Assembly (NCBI RefSeq): GCF_021390245.1
Contig: NZ_JAJUXH010000003.1
Span: forward strand, 558,001-622,000
DNA: 64,000 nt
From: Dyadobacter sp. CY323
GTDB taxonomy: Bacteria; Bacteroidota; Bacteroidia; Cytophagales; Spirosomataceae
Reading direction: 5' to 3'
The notes below the pieces were generated by a model. It did no database searches and was not told the origin of the DNA. It saw only the letters and a program-made list of their open reading frames with translations. A program made the translations under genes and the position numbers. Below are positions 27,604 to 36,694 of this stretch, piece after piece; position 1 is the stretch's first letter, and every line of letters starts with the position of its first letter.

Positions 27604-29712
27604 ATGCCAACATCTACATACATTGCATACGCTGGTTCTTCGGGCCCCGCTGGTCTGCGATTATTACAAATCGCACTTTTCTTCTTCCTGTCTTTCAAAA
27701 GCCTTCGCGCTCAGGAGCCTCCGCGCGAAGAAACCGACATTAATAAATTCATTTCTGACCTTTTTCCAGTCCCAACTGAGGATAGCGACAATGCTGAGCT
27801 ATACGAGTCCCTCTATCAGCTGTATGCCAATCCGCTGGATCTGAACAACGTAAGCCGGGAAGAATTAGCCACAACACTGATCTTATCAGAAACCCAGCTG
27901 ACGTCATTTTTCGATTACCGCGAAAAATTAGGCTCGCTGATTTCTCTTTACGAATTACAGGCCATACCGGATTTTGATCTTCCTACCATTCGGAGACTGC
28001 TGCCATTTGTGATTGTCAATGCAAAATCGCTCTCATTGAAAGAATCACTCAAAAGCCCCGGACAACATTTCCTGATGTTCCGGACGGCTAAAATTCTTGA
28101 AAGACAAAAAGGCTTCTCCCCGCTCGATAGCACTTCTCAATCCAAAACCCGGTATGCAGGTTCGCCATTCAATGGATATTTAAGGTATCGTCATGCACGG
28201 GCGGGTGCATATAGTTTTGGTATATCAATGGAAAAAGATGCTGGAGAGGAACTTTGGGAATGGTCTGCCAGAAAGCAGATCTTAGGCATTGACTTCACCT
28301 CTTTTCACGCTCAAATCATGAACAGAGGCAAGTTGAAAAGCTTAATTGTTGGTGATTATCAAATGCAATCCGGCCAGGGAATGATCATGGGATCGGGTTT
28401 TTCACTTGGAAAAGGTGCAGAAGTGATCAGAACGACTTACCGTAGTAATCTGGGAATGCGGCCGTATACTTCCGTCATGGAAGCCAACTTTTTCCGGGGC
28501 GCAGCAGCTACCTTATCCGTTTTCAAAAATACCGACCTGACTGTTTTGTATTCAAAAGTAAGACGAGATGCCACCCAGGATTCAGATGAAAATATCACGA
28601 CTTCCCTTCCGGTAACGGGTTATCACAGAACGCCCACCGAACGTGAGAAACACCATGTATTTTCCGAACAGAACTTGGGTTTTCATTTGATCCATAGATT
28701 TCCTTTACAAAAAGGACAACTGGGTTTTACTGCGTTAAACACGACTTACAGTTCCTTTTTCCGCAAACGAAAAGCGGCTTATAACGAATTTGAATTTGCC
28801 GGGAAACAAAATCTGATCGCTGGAATTCACGGGGATTATCACTGGCAGAACATTCATTTTTTCGGTGAAGGTGCCATGTCTAAAAGCCGGGGAACCGGCG
28901 CCGTCGCCGGAGTGATCGTCGGATTGGGCAAAAAGCTCGATTTCTCGATGTTAGGCAGACATTATGCACGGAAGTTCCATTCGTTTTATGGGAATTCGTT
29001 CAGCGAAGCATCCCGGCCAATCAACGAAACCGGAGTTTATTTCGGCTCAAGATATACTCCTCACCGGCACTGGCAGTTCAGTGCGTATTACGATTATTAC
29101 CGATTTCCATGGTTGAAATACCAGGTGGATGCGCCTTCAAAAGGCAATGATTATTATCTCCATATTCTCTGGAAACCAAACAAGAGGTTAAATGCATATG
29201 TATTGTATCATGAAAAACGCAAGCAAACCAATGAACCGGGAAATAAAGAGCCCATCTCACCTTTGGTTAAGTCCGCAAAACGTACAACCATGTTCAATTT
29301 CGAATATGAGGTTCCGCTCCGCTTTTCCATTCGCACGCGGTTTCAGTATGGAGAATCTGCAATTAAAAATTTATCGAAATCAAAGGGATTTACTGTTTTA
29401 CAGGACATTACCTGGCATTTTTCAAAAGTCGAGCTGAGCGCCAGGCTGGCCTGGTTCAAAACCGATGATTACGACAGCCGACAATATGTCTATGAAAAAG
29501 ACATGCTTTATGCATTCTCCATACCGGCCTATTCAGATGTCGGTACGAGGCATTACCTGATGATGCGTTATGCATTTTCTAAAAAAATAAAACTATGGCT
29601 GCGATGGTCGCAAACGAGGTATAAAGACCTGGATACCATCAGTTCAGGCCTGAATGAGATCAATGGCAATAAACGAAGCGAGATGAAAGCGCAGGTGATG
29701 TATCAGTTCTGA
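27604..29712 (+). CDS. Helix-hairpin-helix (ComEA-like) domain fused to an outer-membrane beta-barrel
   Basis: 702 residues. A hydrophobic segment near residues 22-36 followed by RAQ suggests an exported protein. Residues ~75-140 form tandem HhH units of the ComEA type (NPLDLNNVSREELATTLILS, then LGSLISLYELQAIPDFD). From ~150 to the end the sequence is rich in aromatic, alternating-hydrophobic strands and ends in Phe, as in outer-membrane barrels. A periplasmic DNA-binding-type HhH on a barrel is a recurrent Bacteroidota architecture without a proven role; DNA uptake is conceivable but is inference. The leader (MPTSTYIAYAGSSGPAG) is odd for a signal peptide, so a later start is possible. It is followed by recQ on the same strand. 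Confidence 0.75.
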   Translation: MPTSTYIAYAGSSGPAGLRLLQIALFFFLSFKSLRAQEPPREETDINKFISDLFPVPTEDSDNAELYESLYQLYANPLDLNNVSREELATTLILSETQLTSFFDYREKLGSLISLYELQAIPDFDLPTIRRLLPFVIVNAKSLSLKESLKSPGQHFLMFRTAKILERQKGFSPLDSTSQSKTRYAGSPFNGYLRYRHARAGAYSFGISMEKDAGEELWEWSARKQILGIDFTSFHAQIMNRGKLKSLIVGDYQMQSGQGMIMGSGFSLGKGAEVIRTTYRSNLGMRPYTSVMEANFFRGAAATLSVFKNTDLTVLYSKVRRDATQDSDENITTSLPVTGYHRTPTEREKHHVFSEQNLGFHLIHRFPLQKGQLGFTALNTTYSSFFRKRKAAYNEFEFAGKQNLIAGIHGDYHWQNIHFFGEGAMSKSRGTGAVAGVIVGLGKKLDFSMLGRHYARKFHSFYGNSFSEASRPINETGVYFGSRYTPHRHWQFSAYYDYYRFPWLKYQVDAPSKGNDYYLHILWKPNKRLNAYVLYHEKRKQTNEPGNKEPISPLVKSAKRTTMFNFEYEVPLRFSIRTRFQYGESAIKNLSKSKGFTVLQDITWHFSKVELSARLAWFKTDDYDSRQYVYEKDMLYAFSIPAYSDVGTRHYLMMRYAFSKKIKLWLRWSQTRYKDLDTISSGLNEINGNKRSEMKAQVMYQF

Positions 29713-29717
29713 AGCCC

Positions 29718-29747
29718 TACTTTTGTCCCGCTAAATTCCTATTTAGC
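29718..29747 (+). promoter_or_regulatory. Candidate recQ promoter box with adjacent palindrome
   Basis: TACTTTTG (29718-29725) matches TANNTTTG. Immediately downstream, where transcription would begin, GCTAAAT-TCCT-ATTTAGC (29730-29747) is a perfect 7-bp inverted repeat. The palindrome could be an operator or the stem of a weak terminator for the HhH-barrel gene. Confidence 0.4.
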
Positions 29748-29767
29748 ACCTTTTCCACACTTATAAC

Positions 29768-31918
29768 ATGTCAGACAACAAACTAGAAGCCCTCAAAAAA
29801 TATTTCGGATACGATACTTTTCGTCCGCAACAAGCGGAAATCATCGATACGGTGATGGACGAAAAAGATTGCCTGGTACTGATGCCGACCGGCGGCGGTA
29901 AATCCGTTTGCTTCCAGATCCCGGCCATTCTTCGGCCAGGCCTCACCATCGTCATATCGCCATTGATCGCATTAATGAAAGATCAGGTGGAGGCATTGCG
30001 CGGAAATGGCGTCAATGCCGCATTCCTGAACTCCACGCTTTCGGGCGCGGAGCAGGATCAGATCATGTGGCAGGCGAAAGTGGGCGAATTGAAACTACTC
30101 TATATCGCGCCCGAAAGGCTTTTTTCCGGTAATACCTTCGAGTTTTTGAGAGAGTGGAATGTTTCCCTTTTCGCCATTGATGAATCGCATTGTATCTCTT
30201 CCTGGGGCCACGACTTCCGGCCGGAATATCGTCAGCTGAAACACATTAAACAACGTTTTCCAAATGTTCCGATCATCGCATTAACGGCCACTGCCGACCG
30301 GGTAACGCGGCGGGACATTCTGAAACAGCTCAATATCGAGCATGCCAAAACCTACGTCGCAAGCTTTGACCGTCCCAATCTGCATTTGAGCGTTTTGCCC
30401 GGACGAAAGCGTCTGCAGCAAATACAAAGTTTCATTAGCAAACATGAATCTCAGTCCGGGATTATTTATTGCCTCAGCCGAAAAGGGACTGAAACCGTTG
30501 CTGCAAGTCTGCAAAATGCCGGTTTCAAAGCCGAGTATTACCACGCCGGGCTGGCGGCAGACAAGCGTTCGAAGGTTCAGGAGAAATTCCTGAGGGACGA
30601 TATCCAGATCATCGTTGCGACCATCGCATTTGGAATGGGTATCGACAAATCCAATGTGAGATGGGTAATACATTATAACCTTCCATCGAATGTCGAAAGC
30701 TTTTATCAGGAAATAGGCCGCGCCGGGCGAGACGGATCTCCGTCGGATACGGTGCTGTTTTACAGCTACATGGACATCATTACCCGGCAGGATATGATCA
30801 ATAATTCGGATCAGTCGGCTGAACAAAAGGAACTGCTTCATGCCAAACTGAACAGAATGAAGCAATATGCAGAAGCTGACATTTGCCGGCGCAGGATTTT
30901 ACTGAGTTATTTCAATGAAGCTGTCGAGCGCGACTGCGGGAACTGCGATGTTTGTCAAAATCCGAGAACCCGTTTCGACGCCACCATTGTTGCGCAAAAA
31001 GCGCTTTCAGGAATTGCCCGGACCGACGAGAAAATCGCGATGGGTATGCTCGTCGATATTTTACGGGGAAGCCGCAACCGGAATGTATTGCAACACGGTT
31101 ATGACCGGCTCCCCACCTTTGGAGTAGGTAACGAGCTCCGCAATGAAGAGTGGGTGGAATACATCGGCCAAATGCTGAATTCCGGGGTAATGGACATTGC
31201 ATATGACGAGGCGCATTCGTTTAAACTGAATCCGGCCAGCCGACAAATCCTGAAAGGTGAACGGAAGGTTGAACTGGTCAAATTCATCCCGCTCAACGAA
31301 CGAAAAGCGAAGGAAGAGGAATCATTTCCGAAAGAAAAGGCAAAACAGGAGATCATTAAAGATGCGCTATTTGAGCGACTTCGATTACTGCGAAAACAAA
31401 TGGCGGATGCGCTGGGTGTGCCACCATATGTTGTCTTTACCGATGCAACACTGTCTGAAATGGCACAGAAAAAGCCCGTTTCAGAAGCCCAGATGAAAGC
31501 TATTTCCGGGATCGCGGATGAAAGGTTCAGGAGATATGGGGAAACTTTTATCAAAGAAATCGTTGCTTTCGCGAAAGAAAATACAAAGCCCGGCACACGG
31601 ATAGCCAGGGGTTTGACTTTTGTCGAGACATTGGAATTGTACAAACAAGGCTATTCCATGAAAGTAATAGCGGAGAAACGCGGACTCAACCCGGTCACCA
31701 TCATTTCGCATTTGATAAAATTGAAGGAGGAAGGAAATGACATTGACTTAATGTCTCTACTTGACAAAAAGGCGTACGAAACCATTATAAAAGCTGCTCA
31801 GGAGATTCAAATCGCCAAAAATGATCCATTAAAGCCTCTTTTTGAAATGCTTAATGAACAATTTGACTATGGTCAGATCAGGCTTGCACTTGCTATTTGG
31901 GAAGAGAAGCAACGCTGA
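29768..31918 (+). CDS. recQ: ATP-dependent DNA helicase RecQ
   Basis: 3'-5' DNA helicase of recombination and replication-fork repair, 716 residues. Marks are motif 0 FGYDTFRPQQ, Walker A PTGGGKS, motif II DESHCISSWGHDFRPEY and motif VI QEIGRAGRDG. The RQC zinc site has Cys residues in DICRRRILL and CGNCDVC, with a winged-helix region to ~residue 500. An HRDC domain (LRLLRKQMADALGV) lies near 530-600. A C-terminal helix-turn-helix extension (GYSMKVIAEKRGLNPVTIISHL) is typical of Bacteroidota RecQ. The start ATG follows a promoter-like box by ~40 bp. Confidence 0.96.
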   Translation: MSDNKLEALKKYFGYDTFRPQQAEIIDTVMDEKDCLVLMPTGGGKSVCFQIPAILRPGLTIVISPLIALMKDQVEALRGNGVNAAFLNSTLSGAEQDQIMWQAKVGELKLLYIAPERLFSGNTFEFLREWNVSLFAIDESHCISSWGHDFRPEYRQLKHIKQRFPNVPIIALTATADRVTRRDILKQLNIEHAKTYVASFDRPNLHLSVLPGRKRLQQIQSFISKHESQSGIIYCLSRKGTETVAASLQNAGFKAEYYHAGLAADKRSKVQEKFLRDDIQIIVATIAFGMGIDKSNVRWVIHYNLPSNVESFYQEIGRAGRDGSPSDTVLFYSYMDIITRQDMINNSDQSAEQKELLHAKLNRMKQYAEADICRRRILLSYFNEAVERDCGNCDVCQNPRTRFDATIVAQKALSGIARTDEKIAMGMLVDILRGSRNRNVLQHGYDRLPTFGVGNELRNEEWVEYIGQMLNSGVMDIAYDEAHSFKLNPASRQILKGERKVELVKFIPLNERKAKEEESFPKEKAKQEIIKDALFERLRLLRKQMADALGVPPYVVFTDATLSEMAQKKPVSEAQMKAISGIADERFRRYGETFIKEIVAFAKENTKPGTRIARGLTFVETLELYKQGYSMKVIAEKRGLNPVTIISHLIKLKEEGNDIDLMSLLDKKAYETIIKAAQEIQIAKNDPLKPLFEMLNEQFDYGQIRLALAIWEEKQR

Positions 31919-31934
31919 ATCATTTAACCTGTGC

Positions 31935-31942
31935 TATATTTG
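31935..31942 (+). promoter_or_regulatory. Candidate -7 box for the RidA-family gene
   Basis: TATATTTG matches TANNTTTG and lies 21 bp before the preferred ATG at 31964. It supports the shorter start over the in-frame codon at 31931. Confidence 0.4.
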
Positions 31943-31963
31943 CATGAAATCAAACCCTTGAAA

Positions 31964-32347
31964 ATGGCAAGACAAAATATACTTTCTGGTTCCCCATGGG
32001 AAGACAAAATGGGATACTGCCGCGCGGTCCGCATTGGAAATATTATAGAAGTTGCAGGGACGGTGGCAATTGTCGATCACGAAAAAGTAAAAGCCGACGA
32101 TGCTTATGCGCAAACCAATAACATCATCGAGCGAATTTCGAAGGTTCTGGAAGAAGCTGGCGCGAGCCTGAACGATGTGGTCCGCACACGGATTTTTACG
32201 ACCGACATCACGTGCTTCAATGACATTGCCCGGGCGCACGGTTCCTATTTTGGGGATATTAAACCCACAACTGGTATTTACGAAATCAGTAAGCTGGTAG
32301 CGCCGGAATACCTTGTTGAAATCGAATTTACAGCAATACTTCAATAA
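31964..32347 (+). CDS. RidA/YjgF family enamine-imine deaminase-like protein
   Basis: 127 residues from ATG 31964. RidA proteins hydrolyse reactive enamines/imines released by PLP enzymes; some subgroups have other roles. The conserved Arg lies in DVVRTRIFTTDI and the C-terminal Glu in LVEIEFTAIL, with the G-T-V/A turn in EVAGTVAIV. The frame can be extended to 31931, but the longer form has an uncharacteristic leader and a promoter-like box inside it. A terminator follows, so it is monocistronic. The exact RidA subgroup is not determined. Confidence 0.88.
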   Translation: MARQNILSGSPWEDKMGYCRAVRIGNIIEVAGTVAIVDHEKVKADDAYAQTNNIIERISKVLEEAGASLNDVVRTRIFTTDITCFNDIARAHGSYFGDIKPTTGIYEISKLVAPEYLVEIEFTAILQ

Positions 32348-32361
32348 TTAACGGAAAAATG

Positions 32362-32397
32362 AAAAAGCGCCTTGGTATATCACAATGGCGCTTTTTT
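32362..32397 (+). terminator. Rho-independent terminator after the RidA-family gene
   Basis: AAAAAGCGCC and GGCGCTTTTTT arms, extended by an inner TTG/CAA pairing, give a stable stem with a T-run. Confidence 0.9.
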
Positions 32398-32495
32398 CCG
32401 AAAAAAATTTCTCCGCTTTCCAACCGTTTGGCTCAAAATTTGCTCTTTGTTTCGTAGGTGTTTGACAAAGACGCTAACAAGTAGCCATAAAACAT

Positions 32496-32813
32496 ATGAA
32501 AAACTTACGTATACTTACCATTGCCTCATTTTTACTTGTCCTGTGTGTATTTGAAAAGGAAGCACGTAATAAAGCAGTGCGAGCCGGGAATGTAGAAAAA
32601 ATATACAATATTCTGCAATCGAGCGACACTATCGATCCAACATCAACTCAAAACGGCAGCGAAATAACAGAAGGAGCAAGATCATTATACGATCCTTCAT
32701 CGACATTCCGGTTTGCTTCCATGGACACAACCACGAATCTCAACGGATCTTCAAAATTATTTAGCCAGAATTTGGCGGATGTATCCGGCGAGAATAAGAC
32801 CTTAAACTATTAA
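32496..32813 (+). CDS. Small exported protein of unknown function
   Basis: 105 residues, not recognised. The N-terminus (MKNLRILTIASFLLVLCVF) looks like a signal peptide or membrane anchor with one Cys in the hydrophobic core. The remainder is polar, Ser/Thr/Asn-rich and probably disordered, with a repeated pattern of acidic and STN residues. It has its own ATG after a ~100 bp leader downstream of a terminator. The stop is followed at once by a 28-bp palindrome shared with the convergent SNF2 gene. It could be lineage-specific. Coding status is supported by the signal-peptide-like start and isolation, not by homology. Confidence 0.55.
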   Translation: MKNLRILTIASFLLVLCVFEKEARNKAVRAGNVEKIYNILQSSDTIDPTSTQNGSEITEGARSLYDPSSTFRFASMDTTTNLNGSSKLFSQNLADVSGENKTLNY

Positions 32814-32841
32814 ATGGGATTGTTTAGCTAAACAATCCCAT
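32814..32841. terminator. 28-bp perfect palindrome between convergent genes
   Basis: The arm ATGGGATTGTTTAG is mirrored exactly with no loop, so the fully self-complementary sequence starts one base after the stop of the small exported protein and contains the stop and last five sense codons of the SNF2 gene. A bidirectional terminator role is likely although no T-run follows. Confidence 0.6.
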
Positions 32842-35800
32842 AATGTCTTCCTGGCTGAGTTTCTTGATAAATCCCGATTCTCCACCCACCAAATCTTCTG
32901 CCAGGTCCTGCTTTCTTTGCTGAAGAAGCAGAATCTTTTCTTCAATCGTATCCTTACAAATCATTTTATAAGCAAACACCTTCCGCGTTTGCCCGATGCG
33001 GTGTGTCCGGTCTATCGCCTGACGTTCCACTGCGGGGTTCCACCATGGATCGATGAGATACACATAATCCGCCTCGGTGAGATTAAGTCCTACCCCGCCG
33101 GCTTTCAGGCTCATTAAAAACACACGGCAGCTTTGGTCACTCTGGAAACGGTTTACCCTGCCGGCGCGGTCAACAGTCTGTCCGTCAAGATATTCGTACG
33201 GAATGTTGACCTTTTCCAAATGCTTTCTGATCAGATCGAGCATTCCTAAAAACTGACTGAAAATCAATATCTTATGATTAGACGCATTTTCCGTGATCTC
33301 GCGGGTGATTTCTTCCAGCTTCGCAGATTCATTTCCAAAATCTTCATCACCGGATAAAATCGACGGCGAATCGCAAATTTGTCTCAGTTTCAAAAGTGCC
33401 TCCAGAATCAGGAAACTACTTTTATTCAAGCCCTCTGTCGCCAGTTTCTCGGCGATCTGAACACGATATCTTTCCCGGAACGTCTCGTATACTTTACGCT
33501 GCGGATTCCCCATTTCACAAAACAGGATCGTTTCCGTTTTATCAGGAAGATCCGTCGCCACTTCTTCTTTGGTACGTTTGAGCATGAAAGGATACACCAG
33601 TTTCCTCAGCTCCTCCGCCTTTTCTTTATCCTGATATTTATCGATCGGCGTCGCATATTCACTCCTGAAAAAGTCCGCATGGCCCAGCATTCCCGGGTTC
33701 AGGAACTCAAATTGGGAGTACAGATCGAACGTATTGTTCTCTACCGGCGTACCCGTCATCGTAAGACGGTTTTTGGCCCGAAGTAACCGGGATGCTTTTG
33801 AAGTCAGCGAATCCGGATTTTTAATGGCCTGCGCTTCATCCAGAACAATGTAGTTGAAATCAAAATGACGCAGCAGCTCCACATCACTCCGCATGGTACC
33901 ATACGTCGTGAGAATGATATCGTATTCTGAGAAAAACTCAATGTCTTTCCGGCGCGTCATTCCCCGGTGCACGTATAATTTGAGGTCCGGAGTAAATTTT
34001 GCTGATTCGGCCTGCCAGTTGAAAATCAGCGTAGTAGGAACTACGACCAAGTTCGTATAGGCTGGATCGAGGTTTTTTTGCTGTTGTAAAAACGTGAGCA
34101 TTTGCAACGTCTTTCCGAGCCCCATATCGTCCGCAAGACAACCGCCCCAGCCAAATTCATCCAGAAAATGAATCCATTTATAACCTTCTTCCTGATATTG
34201 CCTTAATGTCGCATTTACATTTCCCGGAAGAGGTACATTTGGTATTTGCTTAAAATTAAGCAACTTATGCTTCTTCTCTTGTAACTCTCTAAATACTTCC
34301 TCATTGTCAACCTCTGACACCAGTTCGTCGATCAGCGAAAAATGAATTTTAGATAAAAGGATCTTATCGTCATGCAGCCTTCCGAATTGTAACAATGGTT
34401 CCAGTTTGCTGATCCATTCATCGGGCAGCATTCCAAGCGAGCCGTCGCTTAGCTGCACATAATTTTGTTTCTTAAGCAATGCTTTTTTGGCATCTGCGAG
34501 CGACACTTTCTGGTCCCCGAAACTGATTTCGATCTTCATGTCGAACCAGTCGATGCCGGAAGATGCATTTACTTTAACTACACCCCGATTCGGGTTGAAG
34601 CGCATTTTTTTGAGGTTATTAAAACCCAGCAATTCATAATGCTTCTTTCGCGTGGCTTCTACGAAATTGAAAAGCCAGCCTTCTTTCATTACCTGATCAA
34701 ACGGAATGTAAAGGAACGGTTGACCGGATTGGTTTTTAAAGATCGGATTTAATGATTTCAGCCAATCCCAAACCGCATTCTCAGCGGTCATATCACGTTC
34801 CAGCATGGTAATCTGGTTGTTTTCAAAGCTGGTTTTTGTGCGGCGCTGGTCGTGATTAAACTCAATTTCCTCCGTTCCGTCCACGGAAAGATAGGTATAT
34901 GAAGGTACGATCAGCAGGTTTGCATCGTCTTCTTTTAAATAAATTTTTGGCTTTTGAAACGTCAGTTCCCTGGAACTTATCTGATGTCTCGTCTGAAACA
35001 TCACATCGAACTGCTCCGAAATCGGAATGATCCAGCCTTTCAGGAATTCCTCGCCAAATTCTTTTTTAACCCGGATCTTAAACCCATTTTGACTGAGATA
35101 TGCAACCATTTCAGCCTCACTCAGCCCTGCCCAGCGGAACAATGTCTTCTCATTATAAACCCCCAGCCAGAAACTGTCGAACGACATTACCTTCTGCAAT
35201 TCCAGCGGAGTACCGGCTTTCAGCTCCACATACGGATTGAGGGTGATAAATTCCTTATCTTCTGTGAGCACAAAAAACAACTTTACAGGTTCCCGATGCA
35301 GATTGAGCTGCGTGAGCTGGTTGTTGCTCGTGATGTAATCGCCATCCGATAAGTACAATCTTTCAGGATCAAGGTCATTGAAAACCCGATTGATCTGCTT
35401 ACCCACGTAATTTCTCGCTTCATACCTCTGCTCCGCGCCCACATCATCGAAATGCAAATACGCATTATATGCCCATCCCTGTTTACGGATAAACTTCTGC
35501 AATCCTTCTTCCCAATGCTTGGCAACCCGAACCAGCCTCGCATCGGCCTCAGTCAGCACCGGAATTTCGTCTGCAGAGTAATAGTGACTTGATCCCCCCG
35601 CGATGTTGCGGATGTTGGTAGCCTTATCGGATTTTGCGCTGTATTTAACTGAAAATACACCGAAACCGACATCCAAAAGGTGGTTTTTTCCTTTTGGCCA
35701 AAAAACAAAAATGGAAATGCGATCGTCGTCATCTTGTCCATTATCGATGGCGGCAACGTTAAATGCGGCATTTTGATCGGGTAGTATTCTTTGTCTGAGG

Positions 35801-36606
35801 CTTTCCCAATCCTGGTAAACACCTACCTTCTGAAGTGACGGATCGAGCTTGATCAGTTGCAGTCCACCGTCCTCATCCAACCGGAAATCGAACTTATCCT
35901 TGAACTGATCATCCAGCGAATAGCCATATTCTGCGAGAAGGCTGTTCTTCTCAACAGTCAGGTCACGCATTACCTCAAATGCTTTTTCTCCGAGCTCCTC
36001 GCGTAATTTGAGCAGGGCGGCAAGCTTGTGTTCGCATAATGGCACCCACAATTTCTGCCCGCATGTGCAGGAAGTATGTATCTGCCTGGTATTTTTAACC
36101 CGCTGAAAACCAATGTGAAATTCCTGGCTATCGACCTTTACCAGGCATTCGGCTTCACCTTCTTTTGCCGAAACGATCTCGACTTCTGTGATCGTTTCTC
36201 TGTTTTTCCAGGTATCGTCCAGAACCAGACTTCTCAGCTGATATTCCTTTATTTCAGGAAGATCGACCGTGGTGCTTTCCATTTCATGCACAACCTGTTT
36301 GATGGTCGGCATTTTATCCAGGATATACAAAATGGCGGCTACCCTATGCTTGCAAAGTCCGTTTTTATCCGGGCAAGAACATTCGGTCGTGATTTGTGGG
36401 GTGAGAAAGTCTTTGATGTAAATCTGGTAAAACTGAATGGAATAGTCGCTTTTGACCTTGAATTCAGCACTACCCGGGCCATTATAATCCAGCTTGGAAA
36501 CTTTCAATCCGCCACTGCTATAAATGGAACGCCCTCTTGACAAAACATCCTTATCCGCCCGTCTTAATAAGAAGTTGGATAATTTCTCCTTCTTTTCGTT
36601 TTCCAT
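32824..36606 (-). CDS. SNF2-family helicase with two SWIM zinc fingers
   Basis: 1260 residues. Two SWIM-type zinc fingers lie near the N-terminus: CSCPDKNGLCKH near residue 75 and CTCGQKLWVPLCEH near 185. A long ~600-residue region without a clear domain follows, then a full SNF2 ATPase. In it, Walker A is DDMGLGKT near 825, motif II is DEAQAIKNP near 922, MTGTPVENN is motif III, and the C-terminal lobe has DPWWNPAVERQAIDRTHRIGQ near 1185. SNF2 proteins translocate on duplex DNA and remodel bound protein; bacterial members such as RapA act on RNA polymerase. SWIM fingers bind nucleic acid or protein. The precise role is unknown. Normal-looking, complete and monocistronic. Confidence 0.9.
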   Translation of the reverse strand: MENEKKEKLSNFLLRRADKDVLSRGRSIYSSGGLKVSKLDYNGPGSAEFKVKSDYSIQFYQIYIKDFLTPQITTECSCPDKNGLCKHRVAAILYILDKMPTIKQVVHEMESTTVDLPEIKEYQLRSLVLDDTWKNRETITEVEIVSAKEGEAECLVKVDSQEFHIGFQRVKNTRQIHTSCTCGQKLWVPLCEHKLAALLKLREELGEKAFEVMRDLTVEKNSLLAEYGYSLDDQFKDKFDFRLDEDGGLQLIKLDPSLQKVGVYQDWESLRQRILPDQNAAFNVAAIDNGQDDDDRISIFVFWPKGKNHLLDVGFGVFSVKYSAKSDKATNIRNIAGGSSHYYSADEIPVLTEADARLVRVAKHWEEGLQKFIRKQGWAYNAYLHFDDVGAEQRYEARNYVGKQINRVFNDLDPERLYLSDGDYITSNNQLTQLNLHREPVKLFFVLTEDKEFITLNPYVELKAGTPLELQKVMSFDSFWLGVYNEKTLFRWAGLSEAEMVAYLSQNGFKIRVKKEFGEEFLKGWIIPISEQFDVMFQTRHQISSRELTFQKPKIYLKEDDANLLIVPSYTYLSVDGTEEIEFNHDQRRTKTSFENNQITMLERDMTAENAVWDWLKSLNPIFKNQSGQPFLYIPFDQVMKEGWLFNFVEATRKKHYELLGFNNLKKMRFNPNRGVVKVNASSGIDWFDMKIEISFGDQKVSLADAKKALLKKQNYVQLSDGSLGMLPDEWISKLEPLLQFGRLHDDKILLSKIHFSLIDELVSEVDNEEVFRELQEKKHKLLNFKQIPNVPLPGNVNATLRQYQEEGYKWIHFLDEFGWGGCLADDMGLGKTLQMLTFLQQQKNLDPAYTNLVVVPTTLIFNWQAESAKFTPDLKLYVHRGMTRRKDIEFFSEYDIILTTYGTMRSDVELLRHFDFNYIVLDEAQAIKNPDSLTSKASRLLRAKNRLTMTGTPVENNTFDLYSQFEFLNPGMLGHADFFRSEYATPIDKYQDKEKAEELRKLVYPFMLKRTKEEVATDLPDKTETILFCEMGNPQRKVYETFRERYRVQIAEKLATEGLNKSSFLILEALLKLRQICDSPSILSGDEDFGNESAKLEEITREITENASNHKILIFSQFLGMLDLIRKHLEKVNIPYEYLDGQTVDRAGRVNRFQSDQSCRVFLMSLKAGGVGLNLTEADYVYLIDPWWNPAVERQAIDRTHRIGQTRKVFAYKMICKDTIEEKILLLQQRKQDLAEDLVGGESGFIKKLSQEDIMGLFS

Positions 36607-36694
36607 TTACCCTTCAACCTTTTAAAAATGCAAAAGTACGGTATGTTTCTCTTTTATAGAAACTCCGGAAAGATATATAGCGACCTGGTTAATT

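Noticed and set aside
30281-30865. 194-codon minus-strand open frame
   Set aside because: Antisense to the recQ helicase domain; no motif or start context. Others at 31099-31644 and 46015-46644 were rejected on the same grounds.
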